DNA of 64,000 nt. Origin: Erysipelotrichales bacterium. GTDB lineage: Bacteria; Bacillota_I; Bacilli_A; RFN20; CAG-826. The stretch lies in contig JAFLVA010000002.1 in the NCBI GenBank assembly GCA_022508525.1, positions 62,001 through 126,000 on the forward strand. Direction: 5' to 3'. The position numbers were made by a program, and so were the translations under genes. Numbering within the stretch: position 1 is the stretch's first letter; every line of letters begins with the position of its first letter. Shown one piece after another: positions 9,608 to 17,137 of this stretch. Under the pieces are notes generated by a model. The model ran no database searches and had not been told where the DNA came from. It worked only from the letters and a program-made list of their open reading frames with translations.

Positions 9608-9973
9608 GGGGATGTATTGGTCTCGACAGGGTATGGTCGGGTAAGGAACGCAGTCGGGTGATCGCGTTAAAGATCAAACAAAAATATCTGGCAACAGAAA
9701 TCAATTAGCTTTTGCTGCTTAATTAAGCCATAGTCCCGCTAATAGGGAAGAAAAGCCATCTATCTGAGTTGGGCCTCTAAACAAAGAATAGGTGTAATCA
9801 CGAGAGGATAAGATTTATCGATGTCTATAAGGTAAGTACGAAAACCTATAGGCTACCTAAAAGATGATTCGTTTGCTAGTCTTGCTTTTAGGGACACGGA
9901 GTAGCAAACTAAGCTGTAGTGGTCTTTACTGGACTTATTTTGGACGCGGTTTCGATTACCGCCATCTCCACCA
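9608..9973 (+). ncRNA. ssrA: transfer-messenger RNA (tmRNA)
   Basis: tmRNA rescues stalled ribosomes and tags their products for proteolysis. The tRNA-like acceptor stem pairs GGGGATG (9608-9614) with CATCTCC (9963-9969), with G3 opposite U as required for alanylation, then A and an encoded CCA (9971-9973). The T-arm has GTTTCGATTACCGCC. The tag frame runs 9690-9722, with resume codon GGC, and encodes GNRNQLAFAA then TAA, giving the tag A-GNRNQLAFAA. The hydrophobic LAFAA end is the usual protease signal. Length (366 nt) is normal. Confidence 0.97.
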
Positions 9974-10045
9974 AACAAAAATAATCCGAAACTGTTGTTT
10001 ATTACCAATGAATGCTTCGGTATCATAAAAACAATTTAAGAGAAT

Positions 10046-10079
10046 ACACTATTAGGCGAAATGCTTAATAGTGTTTTTC
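10046..10079 (+). terminator. ssrA terminator
   Basis: ACACTATTAGGC pairs with GCTTAATAGTGT (one G-U) around GAAAT, followed by five T residues. A near copy, inverted, ends another transcript at 33686-33716. Confidence 0.88.
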
Positions 10080-10130
10080 GTTATAGTGATGAATTTGCAA
10101 ATAAAAATATATTATAACATTTTTGGAAAT

Positions 10131-10159
10131 AAAAAAGTGGTACCGAAAATCGGTACCAC
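10131..10159 (-). terminator. minus-strand terminator with T-box-like sequence
   Basis: On the minus strand, a perfect 10-bp stem (GTGGTACCGA with TCGGTACCAC) is followed by six T residues. It starts a few bases after the stop of the 18-codon ORF. Its 5' arm continues the sequence AGGGTGGTACCG, which matches the conserved T-box motif in 12 consecutive positions. Confidence 0.85.
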
Positions 10160-10165
10160 CCTTGA

Positions 10166-10222
10166 CTATATTTTTGTGATATAATATTTAATCTTTTCTT
10201 TAGAGTACTTGATTTTAGCCAT
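10166..10222 (-). CDS. candidate 18-residue small protein or leader peptide
   Basis: This ORF encodes MAKIKYSKEKIKYYITKI. Its start is supported by a near-perfect Shine-Dalgarno sequence, AAAGGAGGA (10231-10239), 8 bases upstream of ATG. The stop lies just before an intrinsic terminator, so the unit is a complete small gene by layout. The peptide is strongly basic and rich in Lys, Ile and Tyr. Two more terminator-like hairpins lie upstream. I do not recognise a family. It could be a real small protein, a toxin-like basic peptide or a leader peptide whose downstream gene has been lost. A longer frame through the Shine-Dalgarno sequence (10081-10275) is judged spurious. Confidence 0.5.
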   Translation of the reverse strand: MAKIKYSKEKIKYYITKI

Positions 10223-10274
10223 ATATAATTTCCTCCTTTGACTATCAAGTCGCAGTCGGAAATTTTTTCGAGCA

Positions 10275-10309
10275 TAAAAAAACCAACTGCGATTTAAACC
10301 GCAGCTGGT
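10275..10309 (-). terminator. minus-strand terminator-like hairpin 2 upstream of the small ORF
   Basis: On the minus strand, ACCAGCTGCG pairs with CGCAGTTGGT (one G-U) and is followed by at least six T residues. The 3' arm CGCAGTTGG can instead pair with CCGACTGCG (minus, 10259-10251), just before the small ORF's ribosome binding site. That gives two mutually exclusive structures. Confidence 0.7.
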
Positions 10310-10323
10310 ACTGCATAAGTATG

Positions 10324-10365
10324 AAAAAAAAGCACACTTAAAACTTTATGCGGTTAAAAGTGTGC
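10324..10365 (-). terminator. minus-strand terminator-like hairpin 1
   Basis: On the minus strand, GCACACTT pairs with AAGTGTGC around an 18-base loop and is followed by eight T residues. A transcript starting near 10417 would end here after about 95 nt, which suggests a small RNA or an attenuator. Confidence 0.65.
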
Positions 10366-10423
10366 AATAGAATTTTCACAGGAAAGGGAATGATGATTGA
10401 TAGATGAAAATTCAAATTAGTGT

Positions 10424-10429
10424 ATTATA
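10424..10429 (-). promoter_or_regulatory. possible -10 element for the minus-strand hairpin transcript
   Basis: TATAAT on the minus strand, without a clear -35. The first bases of the transcript would contain GAATTTTCA pairing with TGAAAATTC (plus-strand 10371-10379 and 10404-10412). Confidence 0.35.
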
Positions 10430-10557
10430 AAAAATCAATTCACCTAAAATAAAAACGTTATATTTAATAACGCATTAGCAAGATGAAAAATGTCGAAATA
10501 ATAGAAAAAACACATTTATTTGTTGGAAATTGAAAAATTACATCTAAATTATTGTAA

Positions 10558-10616
10558 CAAAAAAGCCATTAAGCCTTCAGTTGTTTTAAACAACTTTATT
10601 CTTAATGGCTTTTATT
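10558..10616. terminator. terminator of the minus-strand lipoprotein gene
   Basis: AAAAGCCATTAAG (10561-10573) pairs with CTTAATGGCTTTT (10601-10613), enclosing a second small hairpin (AGTTG with CAACT). Poly-A and poly-T flanks allow termination in either direction. Confidence 0.85.
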
Positions 10617-10632
10617 TGATTTTTTGAGGAGA

Positions 10633-11292
10633 TTATTTATCCCAAATGTTAATGTCTGTTAGATAATCACATAAATATAATCTTAAATCATATTCTTCAT
10701 CATTATAGCTTAAATTAACGCCTCTACGTGGATATAAATCACGATATAACATTTCACCAGTAGCAATATATGAATAATTTTTATCCTTTATTGTTAATAA
10801 GCTATCCGTCTCACCATTTAAATATTTTTCTTTTAACTTATCGAAATAAGTGTTAAATTTTTCACCTGTTCCTAAATAATTATTAGTGCAAAAATCATTT
10901 ACATCTATCATTACATTAATATAACCTTGTGGAAGACTAAACATTTCTTCTTCAGTATCTACGTTATAATAAAATGTACAATTAATAAGACTTTCAGAAC
11001 TCTTCCAACTTAGAAGTTTGAAGCGAAAAAGAAATTCGTAATAAATTTTATTAGAAACACAATATGTTATATTGTATCTCTTTTCATTCCTTTCAATACT
11101 CTCCGAATATTCTTTTTCATATTTAATATTATTTATTTGCAACGAACTTTCAATTGCATCAAAATATTTTGGAAAATATTCGTCTGCAAGTTCCAAAGTA
11201 TTAATATGCCAGTCGTTTTGCCGTAGATCAGGACTGCATGATGTCAATAATAATGACAATAGTAACGGAAGCATATACTTTGCTTTTTTCAT
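10633..11292 (-). CDS. lipoprotein, unknown function
   Basis: A 219-residue predicted lipoprotein with signal peptide and lipobox LTSC (Cys19). The mature part is rich in Tyr and acidic residues, with no recognised domain. The start at 11292 follows AAAGGAGGAG by 6 bases, which is clearly better than the upstream in-frame start at 11376. It stands alone between its terminator and a gene-poor gap, like the other single lipoproteins in this window. Confidence 0.82.
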   Translation of the reverse strand: MKKAKYMLPLLLSLLLTSCSPDLRQNDWHINTLELADEYFPKYFDAIESSLQINNIKYEKEYSESIERNEKRYNITYCVSNKIYYEFLFRFKLLSWKSSESLINCTFYYNVDTEEEMFSLPQGYINVMIDVNDFCTNNYLGTGEKFNTYFDKLKEKYLNGETDSLLTIKDKNYSYIATGEMLYRDLYPRRGVNLSYNDEEYDLRLYLCDYLTDINIWDK

Positions 11293-12037
11293 ATTAATCT
11301 CCTCCTTTATAAGGTTATTTACACAAACATTATAATTCATAATTTTAGTTTTGTTAAGGCGTAGTGGACACCACATTTACGAAACAATCTCATCAAAAAG
11401 TGTTAAGAAACAACAAAAATTAAAAAATCAACCTACACGTTTTGCGTTTTAATTCACTTATATATATGAGAGGGCATTTTCTCTTACTGTTCCAAAATAG
11501 GTCAAAAAAGTACCAAAAGTGGAAGCAGGTTAAGAGTGTGGCTCAAAATGAAGTCACGCACGAAATTGAAAGAAGTTGTATACCCACATTTTCCTATAGA
11601 AATAAAAGAAAATTTTAATAGTTCGGATTTGTTTGAGTATAGTCCACCAAACGAAATGAACGTGCCTCGTTTATTAGATAGAAATATCGCAATAAATGAG
11701 GTGCTTTTTTTATGCAACAAAAAGTCTTTTATCCTTTCAAAAAACGCAAGGATAGAACATTGTTTAATATGATATAATTTAAAATTTGGTAATATTTTTA
11801 ATTAAGAGTAAGATAAATTTTTATTCACTTGCGTATTATAAAACTCAATAGAACACATCAGAAAATACCTACCGAAAGATATTTATTGCTATTCCAATGG
11901 TGGTTTTCAATAATATAGTTCAAAAAACGCATATTAGTGAATTTCTGCTGATTAATACTTAAACAATGGCGATTCTATCGCTCTTTTTGTTTTGACTAAT
12001 CTATGTTATAATTCGATTGAGAATCCGGAGGTATTTT
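11293..12037. other. gene-poor intergenic region with decayed or structured DNA
   Basis: A 745-base gap. A 78-codon plus-strand frame (11536-11772, GTG start) lacks a good ribosome binding site and matches nothing I know; it could be a gene remnant. Within it, GTGCCTC at 11662-11668 and GAGGTGC at 11698-11704 can form an extended imperfect hairpin followed by seven T residues, as in a terminator. A 120-base imperfect inverted repeat lies at 11823-11942. Nothing else is supported. Confidence 0.4.
11823..11942. repeat. imperfect inverted repeat, possible miniature element
   Basis: ATTCACTTGCGT at the left end is matched by the reverse complement ACGCA-tatt-AGTGAAT at the right end. Further partial complementarity continues inward (AACTCAATA against TATTATTGA, roughly). 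The structure is about 120 bases. No clear target-site duplication is seen. Confidence 0.3.
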
Positions 12038-12871
12038 ATGAGTATATTAAAAGATAAAATGATGCTTAATAATGGAATAGAGATTCCTGCAATTGCTTTA
12101 GGAACATGGCAAATTGATAACGAGACAGTAGTGAGATGTGTTAAAGATGCTTATGATTTAGGATATCGTCACATCGACTCTGCTTCTGATTATCAAAATG
12201 AAGAAGGTGTAGGTAGAGCTATAAAAGAATTAAAAATTGATAGGAATTCAATTTTTATAACAACTAAAGTGCCTGCGAGTATAAAAAACTATAAAGAAGC
12301 AGTAGAAATTATTAAAGAATCTTTAAGAAAATTAGATCTTGGCTATATTGATTTATTATTAATTCATGCACCAGCACCATGGCCAGAAATGGGTCCTAAT
12401 AGAAAAGCATACTTTAATGAAAATTTAGAAGTATGGAGAGCAATGGAAGAGTTTTATAAAATGGGTCTAGTAAAAGCAATTGGTGTTTCTAATTTTAACG
12501 TTGCTGATGTTAAAAATATTTTAGATAACTGCGAGATTAAACCTACTGTAAACCAAATACCAGCGTTTATTGGCTATATCGAAAATGATACGATTGATTT
12601 TTGTAAAGAAAACAACATTTTAATTGAAGCATATTCTCCTGTTGCAACAGGAAGATTATTAAAAAGTGAGTACTTAAAAAATATCGCAGCAAAATATGGG
12701 GTAACTTCTGCACAACTTTGTATTAAGTTTGACTATCAACTAGGTTTACTACCTCTTCCAAAAAGTACTCATAAAGAATACATGAAAGAAAATGCTGAAT
12801 TAGATTTTGTAATTTCAGATGAAGATATGGCATTACTTTCTAAATTAAAACAAGAAGATATTTTAAAATAA
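12038..12871 (+). CDS. aldo/keto reductase
   Basis: This is an NAD(P)H-dependent reductase of the AKR superfamily, acting on aldehydes or keto groups of unknown substrates. The catalytic tetrad is visible: Asp in DSASDYQNEEGVG, Tyr in the same segment, Lys in TTKVP and His in LLIHAPAPWP. GVSNFNV and LPKSTHKEY are the conserved cofactor-side motifs. 277 residues is typical. The ATG at 12038 follows CCGGAGGT by 5 bases and is preferred over the upstream TTG. A palindrome lies just downstream. Confidence 0.93.
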   Translation: MSILKDKMMLNNGIEIPAIALGTWQIDNETVVRCVKDAYDLGYRHIDSASDYQNEEGVGRAIKELKIDRNSIFITTKVPASIKNYKEAVEIIKESLRKLDLGYIDLLLIHAPAPWPEMGPNRKAYFNENLEVWRAMEEFYKMGLVKAIGVSNFNVADVKNILDNCEIKPTVNQIPAFIGYIENDTIDFCKENNILIEAYSPVATGRLLKSEYLKNIAAKYGVTSAQLCIKFDYQLGLLPLPKSTHKEYMKENAELDFVISDEDMALLSKLKQEDILK

Positions 12872-12893
12872 TCATTTAATCTAGATTAAATGA
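12872..12893. repeat. 22-base perfect palindrome between reductase gene and argS
   Basis: The half-site TCATTTAATCT is followed immediately by its reverse complement. There is no T-run after it, so it is more like an operator or weak hairpin than a terminator. Confidence 0.45.
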
Positions 12894-12938
12894 AATATTT
12901 ATTGTATGATAGATAACGTCGAGCAAGGAGTGGATTTT

Positions 12939-14588
12939 ATGAAGATCGAAGAAAATTTAAAAGAATCTATTAAAATTGCTATTAAAAATGTTTTTGCTAT
13001 GGATTTAGCAGATGATTTAGTAATGATTGAAATACCTCGTGATCCAAGTTGGGGAGATTACTCTACTAATGCAGCAATGAGATTAACAAAAATATTACGC
13101 CAAAATCCACGTGTTATTGCAGATGCTTTAAAAAGTGAATTAGAAAAAATTCTTAAAGACGCTGAAAGTATAACTGTTGCAAATCCAGGCTTTATTAATT
13201 TTAAAATGAAAAAAGCAACACTTGCTAATATCATTAATAATGTCCTTGAACTAGGAGATAATTATGGACGTAATGAAGCTGGAAAAGGCGAAAAAGTTCT
13301 TGTTGAATACGTTTCTGCAAATCCGACAGGAGATTTGCATTTAGGCCATGCTCGTGGAGCAGCATGGGGTGATAGTGTTACTCGCTTAATGAACTTTTCA
13401 GGATTTGAATGTTTAAGAGAATACTATATTAATGATGCAGGTCATCAAATTGAAATGTTAGGAGAATCATTAATTTCCCGTTATTTTGATTGTTTTAATA
13501 AAAAGTATCCACTACCTGAAGATGGATATCACGGACCAGATGTTATAAAACTTGCTCAAGATATGGCAGCAACTGAAGGAGATAAATGGTTAGACTCAGA
13601 TCCTAATGAACGTCTAGAATATTTTAAAGATAAAGGTATTGAGCTTGAATTAAATAAAATTAAAAGAGATTTAGATTATTATCGTGTTGGTTTTGATTCT
13701 TGGATTCATGAACGTTTCTTTTATGAAAATGATAGTGAAAGAATCAAAAATGTCTTGAATCGTATGGAATCTATGGGATTAACTTATGAAGCAGAAGGGG
13801 CTTTATGGTTTAAATCAACACAATATGGTGATGACAAAGATCGCGTATTAAGAAAAGCAGATGGCTTGTTAACTTATTTAACACCGGACATAGCCAATCA
13901 CGTTTATAAACTTGAAAGAGGATATAAGAAACTTGTTAACTTCTGGGGTGCCGATCATCATGGTTATGTAAAGCGTATGACTTACGCTTTAGAAGCTATG
14001 GGATATCCTAAAGGAACATTAGAAGTAGATTTAATTCAAATGGTCAGATTAGTGGAAAATGGCGAAGAAGTTAAAATGTCAAAAAGAACAGGTAATGCTG
14101 TAACAATTCGCGAATTATGTGATGATATTGGTGTAGATGCTGCAAGATATTTCTTTGTTTGTAAAGATGTCGCAACTCACTTTGATTTTGATTTGGGCTT
14201 AGCGCGTAAACAAACATCAGATAATCCAGTATTCTATGCTCAATATGCCTATGCAAGAATGAATTCGATTATTGAATCTTGTAAAGCATTTGAAAAAGTT
14301 GATAATTATGATTTATTAACAGAAGAGAAAGAAACTTTACTTTTGAAACATATTAACGAATTCCCAAGTGTTGTTGCGGATGCTGCAATTACGCGTATGC
14401 CAAATAAGATTTGTAATTATGTACAAAGACTTGCTCAATATTTCCATAGTTACTATGCGTCATTTAAAGTTAATAATCCTAATGAGCCAGAACTAACAAA
14501 TCAAAGAGTAGGATTAGTGAAAGCTACAATGGTAACTTTAAAGAATGCCTTAAACTTAATTGGAATAGAAGCAAAAGAGAAGATGTAA
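12939..14588 (+). CDS. argS: arginyl-tRNA synthetase
   Basis: This class I synthetase charges tRNA-Arg. The HIGH motif appears as LHLGHARG (near residue 129) and the KMSK motif as VKMSKRTG (near residue 378). The N-terminal Add1 domain and C-terminal DALR anticodon-binding domain (APxFY-type FYAQYAYAR onwards) are present. 549 residues is standard. The ATG at 12939 is 8 bases after AAGGAG, better than the upstream in-frame start. A terminator follows. Confidence 0.97.
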   Translation: MKIEENLKESIKIAIKNVFAMDLADDLVMIEIPRDPSWGDYSTNAAMRLTKILRQNPRVIADALKSELEKILKDAESITVANPGFINFKMKKATLANIINNVLELGDNYGRNEAGKGEKVLVEYVSANPTGDLHLGHARGAAWGDSVTRLMNFSGFECLREYYINDAGHQIEMLGESLISRYFDCFNKKYPLPEDGYHGPDVIKLAQDMAATEGDKWLDSDPNERLEYFKDKGIELELNKIKRDLDYYRVGFDSWIHERFFYENDSERIKNVLNRMESMGLTYEAEGALWFKSTQYGDDKDRVLRKADGLLTYLTPDIANHVYKLERGYKKLVNFWGADHHGYVKRMTYALEAMGYPKGTLEVDLIQMVRLVENGEEVKMSKRTGNAVTIRELCDDIGVDAARYFFVCKDVATHFDFDLGLARKQTSDNPVFYAQYAYARMNSIIESCKAFEKVDNYDLLTEEKETLLLKHINEFPSVVADAAITRMPNKICNYVQRLAQYFHSYYASFKVNNPNEPELTNQRVGLVKATMVTLKNALNLIGIEAKEKM

Positions 14589-14596
14589 AAAAGATT

Positions 14597-14623
14597 GGTT
14601 GGTACTTATGTACCAGCCTTTTT
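14597..14623 (+). terminator. argS terminator
   Basis: GGTTGGTAC pairs with GTACCAGCC (one G-U) around TTAT, followed by five T residues. Confidence 0.9.
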
Positions 14624-14765
14624 ATTTTCTTAATTTTATATAAAATTAAGTTTAAAAGTTGAAAGCGGTTAATTTCTTAAGATTTTTATTCATTTTTTTA
14701 GTAAAAAATGGCAATATATATATGTAGACAAAATAAGCTTATATATTTAGGAGGAAAATTTATTT

Positions 14766-15797
14766 ATGTCAGTAAAAGTTGCAATTAACGGATTTGGACG
14801 TATTGGTCGTTTAGCATTCAGACAAATGTTTGGTGCTGAAGGTTATGAAATCGTTGCTATTAACGATTTAACAAGCCCAAAAATGTTAGCTCACTTATTA
14901 AAGTACGATTCAGCTCAAGGAAGATATGCTTTAGCAGATAAAGTAACATGTTCTGCTGATGATGAAGCTGAAGGATGGATTGCTGTTGATGGCAAAAAGA
15001 TCAGAATTTATGCTGAAAAAGATGCTAACAACTGCCCATGGAAAGCATTAGATGTTGATGTTGTCTTAGAATGTACAGGTTTCTACTGCTCAAAAGAAAA
15101 ATCAATGGCACACATCAATGCTGGTGCAAAGAAAGTCGTTATCTCTGCTCCTGCAGGAAAAGATTTAAAGACAATCGTTTACAATGTTAACCATGAAACA
15201 TTAACTAAAGAAGATCAAATCATCTCTGCTGCTTCATGTACAACAAACTGCTTAGCACCAATGACAAAAGCATTAAATGATGCATTCCCAATTCTTTCTG
15301 GTATCATGACCACAGTTCACGCTTACACAGGTGATCAAATGGTACTTGATGGACCACACAGAAAAGGTGATTTAAGAAGAGCAAGAGCAGCTGCATGCTC
15401 AATCGTTCCTAACTCAACTGGTGCTGCAAAAGCAATCGGTTTAGTTATTCCAGAATTAAATGGTAAATTAATTGGTTCTGCACAACGTGTACCTGTTCCA
15501 ACCGGATCAACAACTCTCTTAGTTGCAGTTGTTAAAGGAGATAATGTTACTGTAGATGCAGTTAATGCTGCAATGAAAGCACAAGCTTCTGAATCATTCG
15601 GTTACACAGAAGAAGAATTAGTATCTTCTGATATCATCGGTATTACATATGGTTCATTATTTGACGCAACTCAAACAATGGTAACAAAGATTGCTGATGG
15701 TTTATATGAAGTCCAAGTTGTTTCTTGGTATGACAATGAAAACAGCTATACTTCACAAATGGTTCGTACAATTAAATACTTTGCTGAAAAGTGCTAA
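14766..15797 (+). CDS. gap: glyceraldehyde-3-phosphate dehydrogenase, type I
   Basis: This glycolytic enzyme oxidises glyceraldehyde-3-phosphate to 1,3-bisphosphoglycerate with NAD. The Rossmann motif NGFGRIGR starts at residue 8. The catalytic cysteine is Cys158 in [12 protein letters not shown], with the catalytic histidine in TVHAYTGDQ. Its 343 residues are normal. It is a single gene with a strong AGGAGG site and its own terminator, as expected for a highly expressed enzyme. Confidence 0.97.
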   Translation: MSVKVAINGFGRIGRLAFRQMFGAEGYEIVAINDLTSPKMLAHLLKYDSAQGRYALADKVTCSADDEAEGWIAVDGKKIRIYAEKDANNCPWKALDVDVVLECTGFYCSKEKSMAHINAGAKKVVISAPAGKDLKTIVYNVNHETLTKEDQIISAASCTTNCLAPMTKALNDAFPILSGIMTTVHAYTGDQMVLDGPHRKGDLRRARAAACSIVPNSTGAAKAIGLVIPELNGKLIGSAQRVPVPTGSTTLLVAVVKGDNVTVDAVNAAMKAQASESFGYTEEELVSSDIIGITYGSLFDATQTMVTKIADGLYEVQVVSWYDNENSYTSQMVRTIKYFAEKC

Positions 15798-15827
15798 TTT
15801 GTAAGAAACTTAAGTTTTGAATCAACT

Positions 15828-15859
15828 AACCTCCACATGTGAAATTGTGGAGGTTTTTA
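15828..15859 (+). terminator. gap terminator
   Basis: A perfect 10-bp stem, AACCTCCACA with TGTGGAGGTT, is followed by T residues. Confidence 0.92.
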
Positions 15860-15932
15860 ATTCTTATATGCAAGAATTATTGAAAATGTTTTATAAATAA
15901 AGCATAATTATTAAAGCAAAGGAGTTGTTTAG

Positions 15933-16946
15933 ATGGAAACAATTTTAGTTACTGGCGGTGCTGGTTTTATTGGAAGTCATACACTAGTAGAATTATTAAA
16001 TAAAGGATACAATGTTGTAGTTTTAGATAATCTATGTAATGCCTCTGAAGAATCATTACGAAGGGTAGAGAAAATTACAGGTAAACCAGTTAAATTTTAT
16101 TTAGGCGATATAAGAGATGCTAAAATCTATGATAAGATTTTTTCTGAAAATGATATTAAAGCTGTAATTCATTTTGCTGGATTAAAAGCTGTTGGAGAAT
16201 CATGTAAGATACCTTTAACTTATTATGAAAATAATATTAATGGAACACTTGTATTACTAGAGGCTATGCGAAGATATAATTGCAAAACGATTGTATTTTC
16301 ATCGTCTGCAACTGTGTATGGAGTGCCAGAAAGATTGCCACTTGATGAAAATTGTAGATTGTCCACAACAAATCCATATGGCTCAACAAAATTAATGCTA
16401 GAAAACATACTTACTGACTTGTATAAATCTGACAATGAATGGAATGTTATTTTATTACGATACTTTAATCCAGTTGGAGCGCATGAATCAGGCCTTATTG
16501 GTGAAGATCCAAAAGGAATTCCTAATAATTTAATGCCTTTCGTTGCTCAAGTGGCAACAGGAAAATTAGCAAAAATTAATGTATTTGGTAATGACTATAA
16601 TACGCATGATGGAACAGGTGTTAGAGATTATATTCACGTTGTAGATCTAGCTTTAGGTCATGTTGCTGCAATTGAATATGTAAAAACACCAGGCGTTCAT
16701 ATTTATAACCTTGGAACAGGAATTGGATATTCTGTTTTAGATATCATTCATGCTTTTGAAAAGGCTTGTGGAAAAACTTTACCATATGAAATTGTTGCAA
16801 GAAGACCAGGAGATATTGATGCATGTTATGCATGTGCGGATAAAGCAAAAGAAGAATTGCATTGGGTTGCTAAATTTAATTTAGATGATATGTGCAAAAG
16901 CCAATGGAATTGGCAAAGTAAAAACCCATACGGTTACGAAAAATAA
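15933..16946 (+). CDS. galE: UDP-glucose 4-epimerase
   Basis: This enzyme interconverts UDP-glucose and UDP-galactose with bound NAD, supplying galactose for envelope sugars or using dietary galactose. It is an extended short-chain dehydrogenase. [10 protein letters not shown] (residues 7-16) is the NAD-binding loop, and the catalytic Ser-Tyr-Lys set is seen as SSSATVYG and YGSTK. Length 337 fits. It is monocistronic; no Leloir-pathway neighbours are present. Confidence 0.96.
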   Translation: METILVTGGAGFIGSHTLVELLNKGYNVVVLDNLCNASEESLRRVEKITGKPVKFYLGDIRDAKIYDKIFSENDIKAVIHFAGLKAVGESCKIPLTYYENNINGTLVLLEAMRRYNCKTIVFSSSATVYGVPERLPLDENCRLSTTNPYGSTKLMLENILTDLYKSDNEWNVILLRYFNPVGAHESGLIGEDPKGIPNNLMPFVAQVATGKLAKINVFGNDYNTHDGTGVRDYIHVVDLALGHVAAIEYVKTPGVHIYNLGTGIGYSVLDIIHAFEKACGKTLPYEIVARRPGDIDACYACADKAKEELHWVAKFNLDDMCKSQWNWQSKNPYGYEK

Positions 16947-16960
16947 ATATTTAAGTAAAT

Positions 16961-16992
16961 AACCTCTTAATATAAAAGTTAAGAGGTTTTTT
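16961..16992 (+). terminator. galE terminator
   Basis: A perfect 10-bp stem, AACCTCTTAA with TTAAGAGGTT, is followed by T residues. Confidence 0.92.
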
Positions 16993-17064
16993 GTATGCAA
17001 ATTAAGAAATTGCTTTTAGTAGTTTTCAAAATAATGCCATTTAATGACAAAAGCATATATGTTG

Positions 17065-17090
17065 AAAATAATTATTCGAATAATTATTTT
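17065..17090. promoter_or_regulatory. 26-base perfect palindrome upstream of the RmuC-like gene
   Basis: The half-site AAAATAATTATTC is followed immediately by its mirror complement, with the TTCGAA centre at 17075-17080. It lies about 50 bases before the rmuC-like start and is a candidate operator. The AT-rich arms also permit cruciform extrusion. Confidence 0.4.
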
Positions 17091-17137
17091 TATATGATAT
17101 ATTTAAATATATAAATAAGTTAAAAAATGAGGTGATT

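Noticed and set aside
10081..10275. 64-codon minus-strand frame near the small ORF
   Set aside because: It runs through the Shine-Dalgarno of the 18-codon ORF and through a terminator, and has no ribosome binding site of its own.
11502..11720. 72-codon minus-strand frame
   Set aside because: No ribosome binding site, and it includes the reverse of a terminator-like hairpin.
12872..12938. T-box leader for argS
   Set aside because: The gap before argS is too short and lacks the T-box sequence and a terminator.
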